NCBI GenBank assembly: GCA_031273405.1
Contig: JAISRW010000039.1
Span: 1 to 6,175 of the forward strand
Length of the DNA stretch: 6,175 nt
DNA from: Treponema sp.
GTDB lineage: Bacteria; Spirochaetota; Spirochaetia; Treponematales; Breznakiellaceae
Direction: 5' to 3'
Position numbers and translations under genes: made by a program. This document shows, one piece after another, positions 1-4,854 of the stretch. Position 1 is the first letter of the stretch. Each line of letters begins with the position of its first letter. The notes beneath the pieces are model-generated. The model ran no database searches. It worked only from the letters and a program-made list of their open reading frames with translations, and had not been told where the DNA came from.

Positions 1-2
1 AT

Positions 3-668
3 GTCGCCCTCACCCTGGCGGCGGGAGCGGAACTCGCCAACGCGGGCACGGTGTCCCTTACCGGGACCGGCAGCCTCGTGCTCACCGGCGCCTCCAGCGA
101 CGGCGCGAAGATTTCGGGAGCCGGTGCGATAACAGCCGACGTGACCGAAATAACCGGCGTATGGCAAGCGGTGGATGCCAGCAGCGGGACCGTTACGATT
201 GCGGCCGCCACCGAAGCGTCCAGCATAACGGGAAGCAGTACTACCGTAACGCTCACAGCGGGAACCAGCGGCAAGATAACCCAGAAAGGCGGCACGACGA
301 ATAACCTGACCATAACCGCTTATGCATCGGCCACAGTGCCCATTATCAGCCTTGGAACCACCGGCTCCATTGTGCTGCCGCCTAACGCCACCGTAGCCAA
401 GATAACCCTGCCTGCGACCACCACAATTTCTCTCGGCACTCTCGGTGCCACGAACAATGTACTTAATGGCAGCCTCAAGACCACATTGCAGGATACCACC
501 AACGATATAGCCATCGGCACTGGCCTGACCGGGAAAGCGCCGGAGGCAGGAGCCACCAAGGCGTTAACTCGGATTCTCGGCGCTGCTGCTAACAACACGA
601 TAACAGGGGCGACCGCTACAACTACGTTAACCATCAGCTCAGCCCTCACAACTACCGGCGAGAGTTGA
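3..668 (+). CDS. Repetitive Thr/Ala/Gly-rich surface-type protein, C-terminal part (5' end outside window)
   Basis: The reading frame is open from the first complete codon at position 3 to the TGA at 666-668, so this is the last 221 residues of a longer protein. A GTG at 51 could serve as a start but has no ribosome binding site, and the same composition continues upstream of it. The visible part is almost all Thr, Ala, Gly, Ser, Ile, Leu and Val. It has no Cys or Phe and only one Trp, in GVWQAVD. Short strand-turn motifs recur, for example GTGSLVLTG, TGSIVLPP and TTTLTISSAL. This pattern is typical of secreted beta-helix or autotransporter-passenger-like proteins. I see no beta-barrel, LPXTG-type or other C-terminal anchor, and the chain ends in a low-complexity Thr-rich tail. 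Exact function is unknown; an exported surface role is inference from composition. A terminator follows about 45 nt after the stop. Confidence 0.7.
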   Translation, partial: VALTLAAGAELANAGTVSLTGTGSLVLTGASSDGAKISGAGAITADVTEITGVWQAVDASSGTVTIAAATEASSITGSSTTVTLTAGTSGKITQKGGTTNNLTITAYASATVPIISLGTTGSIVLPPNATVAKITLPATTTISLGTLGATNNVLNGSLKTTLQDTTNDIAIGTGLTGKAPEAGATKALTRILGAAANNTITGATATTTLTISSALTTTGES

Positions 669-713
669 TGAACGCCTAACCCCGTGTACACCGGCGCACT
701 TCACCGCCGTTTG

Positions 714-774
714 GGGGACTTTGCGGAGCAAAGTCCCCGCCTCCTCGGGATTGCCCCCGGGGAGGCTTTTTTTT
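714..774 (+). terminator. Double-hairpin rho-independent terminator
   Basis: Two stem-loops lie back to back. The first is a perfect 10-bp stem, GGGGACTTTG (714-723) with CAAAGTCCCC (729-738), loop CGGAG. The second starts on the next base: GCCTCC (739-744) pairs with GGAGGC (761-766), and the stem continues inward through TCGGG/CCCGG to about 11 bp including one G-U pair. Eight T residues follow (767-774). The second hairpin plus T-tract is a textbook intrinsic terminator for the upstream repetitive-protein gene. The first may strengthen it or protect the mRNA 3' end. Confidence 0.9.
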
Positions 775-776
775 GG

Positions 777-784
777 GAATTTCT
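777..784. repeat. Left 8-bp target site duplication (GAATTTCT)
   Basis: GAATTTCT lies directly outside the left inverted repeat of the 785-1014 element. It is repeated exactly, in the same orientation, directly outside the right inverted repeat at 1015-1022. A perfect direct repeat abutting both ends of an inverted-repeat element is the signature of transposase-mediated insertion. Confidence 0.8.
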
Positions 785-880
785 AACCGCAAAGTCAAAT
801 CGAACCGCGAACCGCGAACCGCGAACCTTCGGTTCGATGGTTCGATGGTTCGATGGTTCGATGGTTCGCAGTCGAAGAAG
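785..880. repeat. Left terminal inverted repeat, enlarged by internal tandem repeats
   Basis: Outer part 785-800, central hairpin module 801-868, inner part 869-880 (CAGTCGAAGAAG). It is the counterpart of 972-1014. CGCAGTCGAAGAAG at 867-880 is perfectly complementary to 972-985, and the outer 22 bases (785-806) match the complement of 993-1014 at 20 positions. The 53 extra bases relative to the right copy all come from duplicated CGAACC and GGTTCG units. Confidence 0.8.
801..868. repeat. Paired tandem repeats (CGAACC)x4 and (GGTTCG)x5 forming a long hairpin
   Basis: Four copies of CGAACC (801, 808, 815, 822), each separated by a single G, are followed by TTC and then five copies of GGTTCG (831, 839, 847, 855, 863), each separated by AT. 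The unit lengths are thus 7 bp on the left arm and 8 bp on the right. Because CGAACC is the complement of GGTTCG, the region can fold into a hairpin of four 6-bp helices stacked across small internal loops, with the fifth GGTTCG unpaired or in exchange. The whole block lies inside the left inverted repeat of the 785-1014 element. Confidence 0.85.
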
Positions 881-971
881 GAAAGAAAAAACCATGGTAT
901 TCCCTGTTTTTATCTCAAATCTTACAAATTACCAGGATATGACAAGGTAAAGCCTGAGCTTCAAGCAAAAA

Positions 972-1014
972 CTTCTTCGACTGCGGACCTCCGGTCCGAT
1001 TCGACTTTGCGGTT
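972..1014. repeat. Right terminal inverted repeat with single hairpin module
   Basis: This 43-bp end carries one compact hairpin, CGGACC-TCC-GGTCCG (984-998), where the left end has the expanded CGAACC/GGTTCG array. The outermost bases read GACTTTGCGGTT, complementary to the left end AACCGCAAAGTC. Confidence 0.8.
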
Positions 1015-1022
1015 GAATTTCT
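1015..1022. repeat. Right 8-bp target site duplication (GAATTTCT)
   Basis: Exact direct copy of 777-784, abutting the right inverted repeat. The match is limited to these 8 bases: the next base outward on the left is G776, and after the right copy the sequence continues TCCGG, unlike the left side. Confidence 0.8.
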
Positions 1023-1048
1023 TCCGGTACTTGCCGGAGCCTGCCATT

Positions 1049-1341
1049 ACAAAGGCACATACTGCCTTCACGGATGCACATACTGCCTTCACAAAAGCAC
1101 ATACTGTCTTTACAAAAGCACATACTGCTTCACAGAGGCACAACCTGTCAATACAAAGGCAAAGATTGCCGGTACAAAGGCATATATTGTTATTACAAAG
1201 GCACAACCTGTCAATACAAAGGCAAAAATTACTGGTACAAAGGCATATATTGTTATTACAAAGGCACATCCTGTTAATATAAAGGCAAAGATTGCCGTTA
1301 CAAAAGCACATCCCGCTATGACAGAGGCATATCCTGCCCTT
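1049..1341. repeat. Degenerate 21-bp tandem array, 14 units with a 63-bp higher-order period
   Basis: Fourteen consecutive units begin at 1049, 1070, 1091, 1112, 1132, 1153, 1174, 1195, 1216, 1237, 1258, 1279, 1300 and 1321. All are 21 bp except the one at 1112, which is 20 bp. The conserved core is ACAAAGGCA followed by a variable part, often ending TGCC or TGTC. From 1132 three unit types alternate as A-B-C, so 1132-1194 and 1195-1257 are near-identical 63-bp copies; a third copy begins at 1258 and decays. Many units contain GGCA-N5-TGCC or a pairing variant, so small hairpins are possible. Poorer copies extend the array to about 1028 on the left and 1395 on the right. There are no unique spacers, so it is not a CRISPR. 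The function is unknown. Confidence 0.85.
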
Positions 1342-1351
1342 GTTACGGCAA

Positions 1352-1392
1352 AGCGTGGGGATATAAGGCGGAGCGTGGGGACGGTAAGGCGG
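1352..1392. repeat. Two diverged tail copies of the array (AGCGTGGGGA ... TAAGGCGG)
   Basis: A 20-bp copy (1352-1371) and a 21-bp copy (1372-1392) both start AGCGTGGGGA and end TAAGGCGG. The AAGGC core keeps the roughly 21-bp phase of the array to the left, so they look like GC-enriched, diverged members of it. Confidence 0.6.
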
Positions 1393-1462
1393 CCGCGGCG
1401 CTTGCGTTCGGTTTCGGTTCAGGCGGTTGAAGGTAAACACCGGCGTCCCGGCCTCTGAGGGC

Positions 1463-1491
1463 TTCCCGTTTTTCCGGTAATCGCGTATACT
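1463..1491 (+). promoter_or_regulatory. Candidate sigma-70-type promoter of dapA
   Basis: TATACT at 1486-1491 matches the -10 consensus at five of six bases. TTCCCG at 1463-1468 lies exactly 17 bp upstream but matches the -35 consensus at only three positions. It would give an untranslated leader of about 50 nt ahead of dapA. No operator or riboswitch is recognisable in the leader. This is a prediction from sequence alone. Confidence 0.45.
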
Positions 1492-1551
1492 GGAAAAGTG
1501 GACATGGTGCGGAAAAAAATTGCCGCTTCTGTAGAGCTATAGGAGACAATC

Positions 1552-2457
1552 ATGAAGGAATTCAGGGGCGCCTACACGGCCCTTATCACGCCCATGAAGG
1601 ATTCGGGCCAGGTGGATTACGACGGTTTCCGCCGGCTCGTCAATGTTCAGCTTGAAGCAGGCATCGACGGTCTGGTCCCCCTGGGAACCACCGGCGAGGC
1701 CCCCACCCTGGACGAAGACGAAGAAGAAAAGCTCATCCGCATTGCCCTGGACGAGGCGGCGGGGCGGGCGCCGGTTATCGTCGGGGCCGGGTCCAATTCC
1801 ACCCGCCACATGGCCCTCTACGTCAAACGGGCCAGGGACATGGGCGCCGACGCCGCCCTGGTGGTGACCCCCTACTACAACAAGCCCAACGACGACGGCC
1901 TCCTCCGGCACTTTGAGTCCGCCGCGGCCCCGGGGCTCCCCATTGTGGTCTACAACATCGCCTCCCGGACGGGCCGGAACATCCCCACCCCCCTGATGGA
2001 AAAAATCGCCGCCATCCCGGGCATCGCGGGGGTCAAAGAGGCCTCAGGCGACCTGGGCCAGATGGCGGACGTGATCAGCGCTATCGCCCTTCCCTTCAAA
2101 ACCCAGGGGCGCTCCTTCGCCGTCCTCAGCGGCGACGACGCCATGACCCTGCCCCTGGCGGCCCTGGGCGGCGGCGGGGTTATCTCGGTCATTTCCAACC
2201 TGGTCCCGGCCAGGGTCAAAGCCCTCACCGGGGCCTGCCTCTCGGGGGATTTTGAAGAAGCCCGGCGGCTCCATTTCGAGCTTCTCCCCCTGGTGCGGGC
2301 GGCGTTCATCGAAACCAACCCCGTGCCCATCAAGGCGGCCATGACCTGGGCCGGGCTGCCCGGCGGCCCCTGCCGCCTCCCCCTGGGCCGGCTGGACCCG
2401 AAGAACGAGCCCCCCCTCCGGGCAGCCCTCACGCTGCTGGGCATCGCGGCGTTTTGA
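1552..2457 (+). CDS. dapA: 4-hydroxy-tetrahydrodipicolinate synthase (dihydrodipicolinate synthase)
   Basis: DapA condenses pyruvate with L-aspartate-4-semialdehyde, the first committed step of the diaminopimelate/lysine pathway, in the cytoplasm. The 301 residues match the usual family length and form one TIM barrel. Visible landmarks are GTTGE at 45-49 (Thr46/Thr47), VTPYYNKP at 105-112 (Tyr109), VVYN with Tyr134, the substrate-binding Arg139 in ASRTG, and GVKEASGD at 160-167 with the Schiff-base Lys162. SGDD (193-196) and GGGGVISV (206-213) follow. All catalytic residues known from the E. coli enzyme (Thr44, Thr45, Tyr107, Tyr133, Arg138, Lys161) have counterparts, so activity is expected. 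The ATG at 1552 is preceded by AGGAGA at 1541-1546 with 5 nt spacing, which fixes the start. The gene is very GC-rich with C/G-ending codons. It seems to be a single transcription unit; its substrate is made by Asd, encoded at 4855-5955. Confidence 0.97.
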   Translation: MKEFRGAYTALITPMKDSGQVDYDGFRRLVNVQLEAGIDGLVPLGTTGEAPTLDEDEEEKLIRIALDEAAGRAPVIVGAGSNSTRHMALYVKRARDMGADAALVVTPYYNKPNDDGLLRHFESAAAPGLPIVVYNIASRTGRNIPTPLMEKIAAIPGIAGVKEASGDLGQMADVISAIALPFKTQGRSFAVLSGDDAMTLPLAALGGGGVISVISNLVPARVKALTGACLSGDFEEARRLHFELLPLVRAAFIETNPVPIKAAMTWAGLPGGPCRLPLGRLDPKNEPPLRAALTLLGIAAF

Positions 2458-2505
2458 AGCGCTAATACCGCACCCTACGCGCGGGAATAATAGGTAACCA
2501 CGGAC

Positions 2506-2576
2506 GGCACGGGCTTTTTGTTCGGCATTCCCCGCTTTTTTCCGTGCCCTCCGGGCGGCCGGCGGTTTTCTTTTTT
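2506..2576 (+). terminator. Possible terminator region behind dapA
   Basis: GGCACGG (2506-2512) can pair with CCGTGCC (2542-2548) around a 29-nt loop. A competing small hairpin GCCC-TCC-GGGC lies at 2546-2556 and a CCGG/CCGG inverted repeat at 2551-2562. A T-rich run, TTTTCTTTTTT, follows at 2566-2576. GC-rich stems before a T-run suggest intrinsic termination, but no single clean hairpin abuts the T-tract, so the exact structure is uncertain. Confidence 0.45.
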
Positions 2577-2647
2577 AAATATTGCGGTTTTAAGTCGTAT
2601 CTTATGGATGAAAGAAGCCGGCTCCGGTTTCCCGCACGAGGAAGGAC

Positions 2648-2690
2648 TATACTTGAATAAGCATTAAAAAAAGGAATAAACTGCTATAAC
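2648..2690 (+). promoter_or_regulatory. Candidate promoter elements of the lipid-synthesis operon
   Basis: Two -10-like sequences lie in this AT-rich stretch: TATACT at 2648-2653, identical to the hexamer before dapA, and an extended -10, TGCTATAAC, at 2682-2690. Neither has a good -35 at normal spacing. If the second is used, transcription would begin near 2697, after the ATG at 2695, which supports the GTG start at 2722 for the first gene. Some promoter is expected here because the dapA transcript probably ends upstream. Confidence 0.35.
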
Positions 2691-2721
2691 CATTATGAGT
2701 ACCCTTCAAGGAAACGTGTGC

Positions 2722-3372
2722 GTGAAAACCGACAAGCTGAAGCGCCGGATGCAGTATCTGTTTGGCGCCCTGATAGTTCTATATCCGGTACTGGTCTTCA
2801 GCGCCCTGGTAATCCTTAAGCTCTCGATAAAATACCTTTCGATTTTTATTATAGCCCTGGCGGCGGCCTATTTCCTGGTGAACCGGCATCACTATAAGGG
2901 AAGGCATCGGTTCGTGGTTTTTATCAGCCCCGCCATATTATGCGGTATCGGGATCATCTGCCTCATTACCAAATCTTCGCTGACCCTCAAAATTTATCCG
3001 GCCCTGGCGGATCTCGTGTATCTGGTGATAATGTGGACGTCCATTTTTATCCCCCCGCCGGTGGTTTTTTATTTTATCAATATGTTTGATAAAACGATAA
3101 AAGAGCACATAGCGCCGCGGTTTTTTGACCGTTACTGCCGGAAGGCGGCAATCGTCTGGTGCGTGTTCTTTGTTTTCGACGGCGCCGTCTCGCTGTTCAC
3201 CGTATTCCTGGCTTCCGATGTGGTCTGGGGGGTCTATAACGGCGGCATAACCTACGTGCTCATGGGGCTGATTTTTGTCGGCGAATATTTCATCCTCAAA
3301 ATGATAGAAAAAAAATCCCTGGCCGGAAAGCTCAAGCCCGGAGAACAAGAAGGAACCGATGTCCATCGTTAA
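2722..3372 (+). CDS. Multi-pass inner-membrane protein resembling the COG4648 family
   Basis: The 216-residue protein has about six hydrophobic segments, near residues 12-33, 36-54, 63-83, 95-118, 143-165 and 173-194. Its N-terminus is basic (KTDKLKRR) and its tail is Lys-rich and polar. I recognise the pattern of COG4648, an uncharacterised membrane family: YPVLVF in the first helix, KIYPALAD (90-97), PPPVVFYF (111-118), VWCVFF (145-150), and YNGGIT...MGLIFVGEY (172-189). The assignment is from memory of conserved positions, not a search. I chose GTG 2722 because AAGGA at 2708-2712 lies 9 nt ahead of it. An in-frame ATG at 2695 would add nine residues but has no ribosome binding site at usable distance. 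The 3' end overlaps psd by 14 bp, so translation is probably coupled. A role with phospholipid synthesis or lipid handling is inference from position only; biochemical function is unknown. Confidence 0.8.
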   Translation: MKTDKLKRRMQYLFGALIVLYPVLVFSALVILKLSIKYLSIFIIALAAAYFLVNRHHYKGRHRFVVFISPAILCGIGIICLITKSSLTLKIYPALADLVYLVIMWTSIFIPPPVVFYFINMFDKTIKEHIAPRFFDRYCRKAAIVWCVFFVFDGAVSLFTVFLASDVVWGVYNGGITYVLMGLIFVGEYFILKMIEKKSLAGKLKPGEQEGTDVHR

Positions 3373-4009
3373 AGAAGGCCGCCCTTTTATTCTCCCCCCC
3401 CTGGCGCTGGGGTCGCTCTTTATCGCCGTCTCCGCGGTTATCGGCCCGGCTTCCGCCTATCCCCTGGGGTTTGGCATACTCCTCGGCCTGGGAATACTGC
3501 TCCTGGTCTTTGCCCTCTTCTGCCTGTTCTTTTTCCGGGACCCCGCGATCACCGTCGCCGGGGACGAAAACCACGTCCTTTCTCCCTGTAACGGCACGGT
3601 GTTACAAACCGAAGAGGACGAAAACGAAAAGGTCGTCAGGGTGTTCCTGTCGATCTTTAACGTGCATCTCCAGCGATCCCCGGTACGGGGAAGGGTGAAA
3701 AGCCTTGAACACCGGGACGGCAAATTTTTAATGGCCTGGGACCCTCTGGCCCATTCCCTGAACGAGCAGAATATTTTTACCATCGAAAACGAACGGGGCC
3801 TTTTTACGGTGCGGCAGATAGCGGGGTTCCTGGCCAGAAGATGCGTTTCCTGGGTCAAGACCGGGGACGAACTCACCCAGGGGGAAAAAATCGGCTGCAT
3901 CAAATTCAGCTCCCAGGTGGACCTCCATCTGCCCAAATCCGTCGAAATAAAGGTACAACCCGGCGACCCGGTCAGGGCGGGCATTACGATAGTAGGAGAA
4001 ATGCCATGA
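3359..4009 (+). CDS. psd: Phosphatidylserine decarboxylase, short (archaeal/rhizobial) type
   Basis: Psd is a pyruvoyl enzyme that decarboxylates phosphatidylserine to phosphatidylethanolamine at the cytoplasmic membrane. At 216 residues this is the short form. Two hydrophobic segments at about 11-31 and 36-58 end in the family signature FFRDP (58-62). SPCNGTV (75-81), FLSIFNVHLQRSP (96-108) with His103, and QIAGFLARR (153-161) follow, then IKFSSQVDLHLP (181-192). The precursor normally self-cleaves at Gly-Ser, the Ser becoming the pyruvoyl group. Here that pair is Ser184-Ser185. The usual SPADG Asp (Asp90 in E. coli, part of the proposed Asp-His-Ser triad) is Asn78. Self-processing at Ser-Ser is known in bacterial histidine decarboxylase, so activity is possible but not assured. 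AAGGA at 3350-3354 sets the ATG start. The gene overlaps its upstream neighbour by 14 bp and pssA by 4 bp (ATGA). The intact frame and operon place argue against a pseudogene. Confidence 0.9.
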   Translation: MSIVKEGRPFILPPLALGSLFIAVSAVIGPASAYPLGFGILLGLGILLLVFALFCLFFFRDPAITVAGDENHVLSPCNGTVLQTEEDENEKVVRVFLSIFNVHLQRSPVRGRVKSLEHRDGKFLMAWDPLAHSLNEQNIFTIENERGLFTVRQIAGFLARRCVSWVKTGDELTQGEKIGCIKFSSQVDLHLPKSVEIKVQPGDPVRAGITIVGEMP

Positions 4010-4812
4010 GGGCCAATCTGAAAAAGGGGATTTATATCCTGCCTTCGTTTTTTACCTGCGCGAATATGGCCTTCGGCGTTTTGTCGATGGTGTCTTCCGT
4101 AGACGGGTATTTTATGCGGGCCGCCTGGACCTTGGTCTTTGCCTTGGGCTGCGACATACTCGACGGCAGAATCGCCAGGATGACCCACACCACCAGCGAC
4201 TTCGGCCTCGAACTCGACTCCCTCAGCGATCTGGTCTCCTTCGGCATCGCGCCGGCGATGATGATCTATCAACTGGCGCTGCGAAACATGGGGAGGGTAG
4301 GCGTTGCGATTGCCGTCCTTTTTATTTTATGCAGCGCCCTGCGCCTGGCCCGTTTCAATGTGATGGCCCAACGAAACATACCCCTGGAAAATTTCAAGGG
4401 GCTCCCTACTCCCGCTTCGGCGGGGGTGCTGGTCTCCTTTGTGTTAAGCTATGAGCTCCTGGTGCCCGAAGGCACCGCCCTTAATTTTAGGACCATCGAC
4501 CTTTTGCAGAAACAAATGCCCGCCTTTTTCAAGGCCATGCCCATTGTGATGGTGGCCCTGTCTTTCCTGATGGTTTCCAATGTCCCCTATTATTCCTTCA
4601 AGCGCCTGAAATTTTCCCGGCCCGCCGCCATACGCATGCTGGTGATGGTGATTGTGCTGGTTCTGCTTATCGCGGTGTATCCCCAGAATATTTTTTTTAT
4701 CATTTTTACCGTTTACGCCCTGTCGGGTATTTTAATGGTTTGTAAAAAATCGGTGTTAAAGAAACGGGGGAAAAAAGGACGCAAACCGGAGATCCCGGTT
4801 TCCGGCGCATAG
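4006..4812 (+). CDS. pssA: CDP-diacylglycerol--serine O-phosphatidyltransferase
   Basis: PssA transfers a phosphatidyl group from CDP-diacylglycerol to L-serine in the inner membrane, making the phosphatidylserine used by the adjacent Psd. The 268-residue protein carries a complete CDP-alcohol phosphotransferase motif, D-x2-D-G-x2-A-R-x8-G-x3-D-x3-D. Its residues are Asp50, Asp53, Gly54, Ala57, Arg58, Gly67, Asp71 and Asp75; the aspartates bind the metal. The N-terminal LPSFFTCANMAFG (12-24) and RLARFN, followed by FKGLPTPASAG, are typical of the membrane-integral type II PssA rather than the E. coli phospholipase-D-like type. Several hydrophobic helices follow, and the C-terminus is Lys/Arg-rich. 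The ATG at 4006 overlaps the psd stop as ATGA and has AGGAG at 3994-3998, 7 nt upstream. The same frame is open back to 3841, but that stretch is only the shadow of psd. The pair psd-pssA is a common bacterial arrangement. Confidence 0.95.
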   Translation: MRANLKKGIYILPSFFTCANMAFGVLSMVSSVDGYFMRAAWTLVFALGCDILDGRIARMTHTTSDFGLELDSLSDLVSFGIAPAMMIYQLALRNMGRVGVAIAVLFILCSALRLARFNVMAQRNIPLENFKGLPTPASAGVLVSFVLSYELLVPEGTALNFRTIDLLQKQMPAFFKAMPIVMVALSFLMVSNVPYYSFKRLKFSRPAAIRMLVMVIVLVLLIAVYPQNIFFIIFTVYALSGILMVCKKSVLKKRGKKGRKPEIPVSGA

Positions 4813-4854
4813 TTCCCCGGCGCCTCGGCGCATACGATGGTAAAGGAGCGAAAG

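Larger units (their letters stand above)
785..1014. mobile_element. MITE-like non-autonomous element, 230 bp, with 43-bp terminal inverted repeats
   Basis: Both ends begin AACCGCAAAGTC reading inward. The right inverted repeat is 972-1014. The left one is 785-880, where the same 43-bp sequence is recognisable once an internal tandem expansion is collapsed: 37 of 43 positions match, including 15 of the outer 16 and all of the inner 12. An 8-bp direct repeat, GAATTTCT, abuts each end. The interior (881-971) is 91 bp at about 34% G+C, much lower than the surrounding genes, and holds no transposase or other convincing gene. The element sits just behind the T-tract of the upstream terminator, a tolerant insertion site. 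Size, inverted repeats, target duplication and lack of coding capacity fit a MITE mobilised in trans by an autonomous insertion sequence with an 8-bp duplication. I cannot name the parent family from these ends. Confidence 0.8.

Noticed and set aside
894..950. 18-codon frame in the MITE centre (MVFPVFISNLTNYQDMTR)
   Set aside because: A purine-rich AGAAGG lies 12 nt upstream, but the frame is too short to judge, has no recognisable similarity and is easily expected by chance in AT-rich DNA.
773..1282. Plus-strand open frame of 169 codons across the MITE and the array
   Set aside because: It starts at a TTG at the terminator T-tract without a ribosome binding site, crosses both target duplications and ends inside the array after the 20-bp unit shifts the phase.
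1049..1341. CRISPR array
   Set aside because: Units follow each other directly without unique spacers, repeats are degenerate and no cas gene is present.
961..1440. Minus-strand open frame of 159 codons with Cys-rich heptads (CLCNNNI, CLCIDRL)
   Set aside because: It is the complement of the 21-bp array, whose stop-free period keeps frames open. The frame also runs through the inverted repeat of the mobile element, and the Cys pattern is just the complement of the GGCA core.
1492..1551. Lysine riboswitch or other leader control ahead of dapA
   Set aside because: The leader from the predicted promoter is only about 50-60 nt, far too short for a lysine riboswitch, and no conserved core is visible.
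2604..2667. Possible 18-19 codon leader peptides before the membrane-protein gene
   Set aside because: Neither ATG (2604, 2608) has a ribosome binding site, and there is no run of regulatory codons or attenuator hairpin after them.
3841..4005. N-terminal extension of pssA
   Set aside because: The stretch is the psd coding region in another frame. The family N-terminus begins just after the ATG at 4006, which has its own AGGAG.
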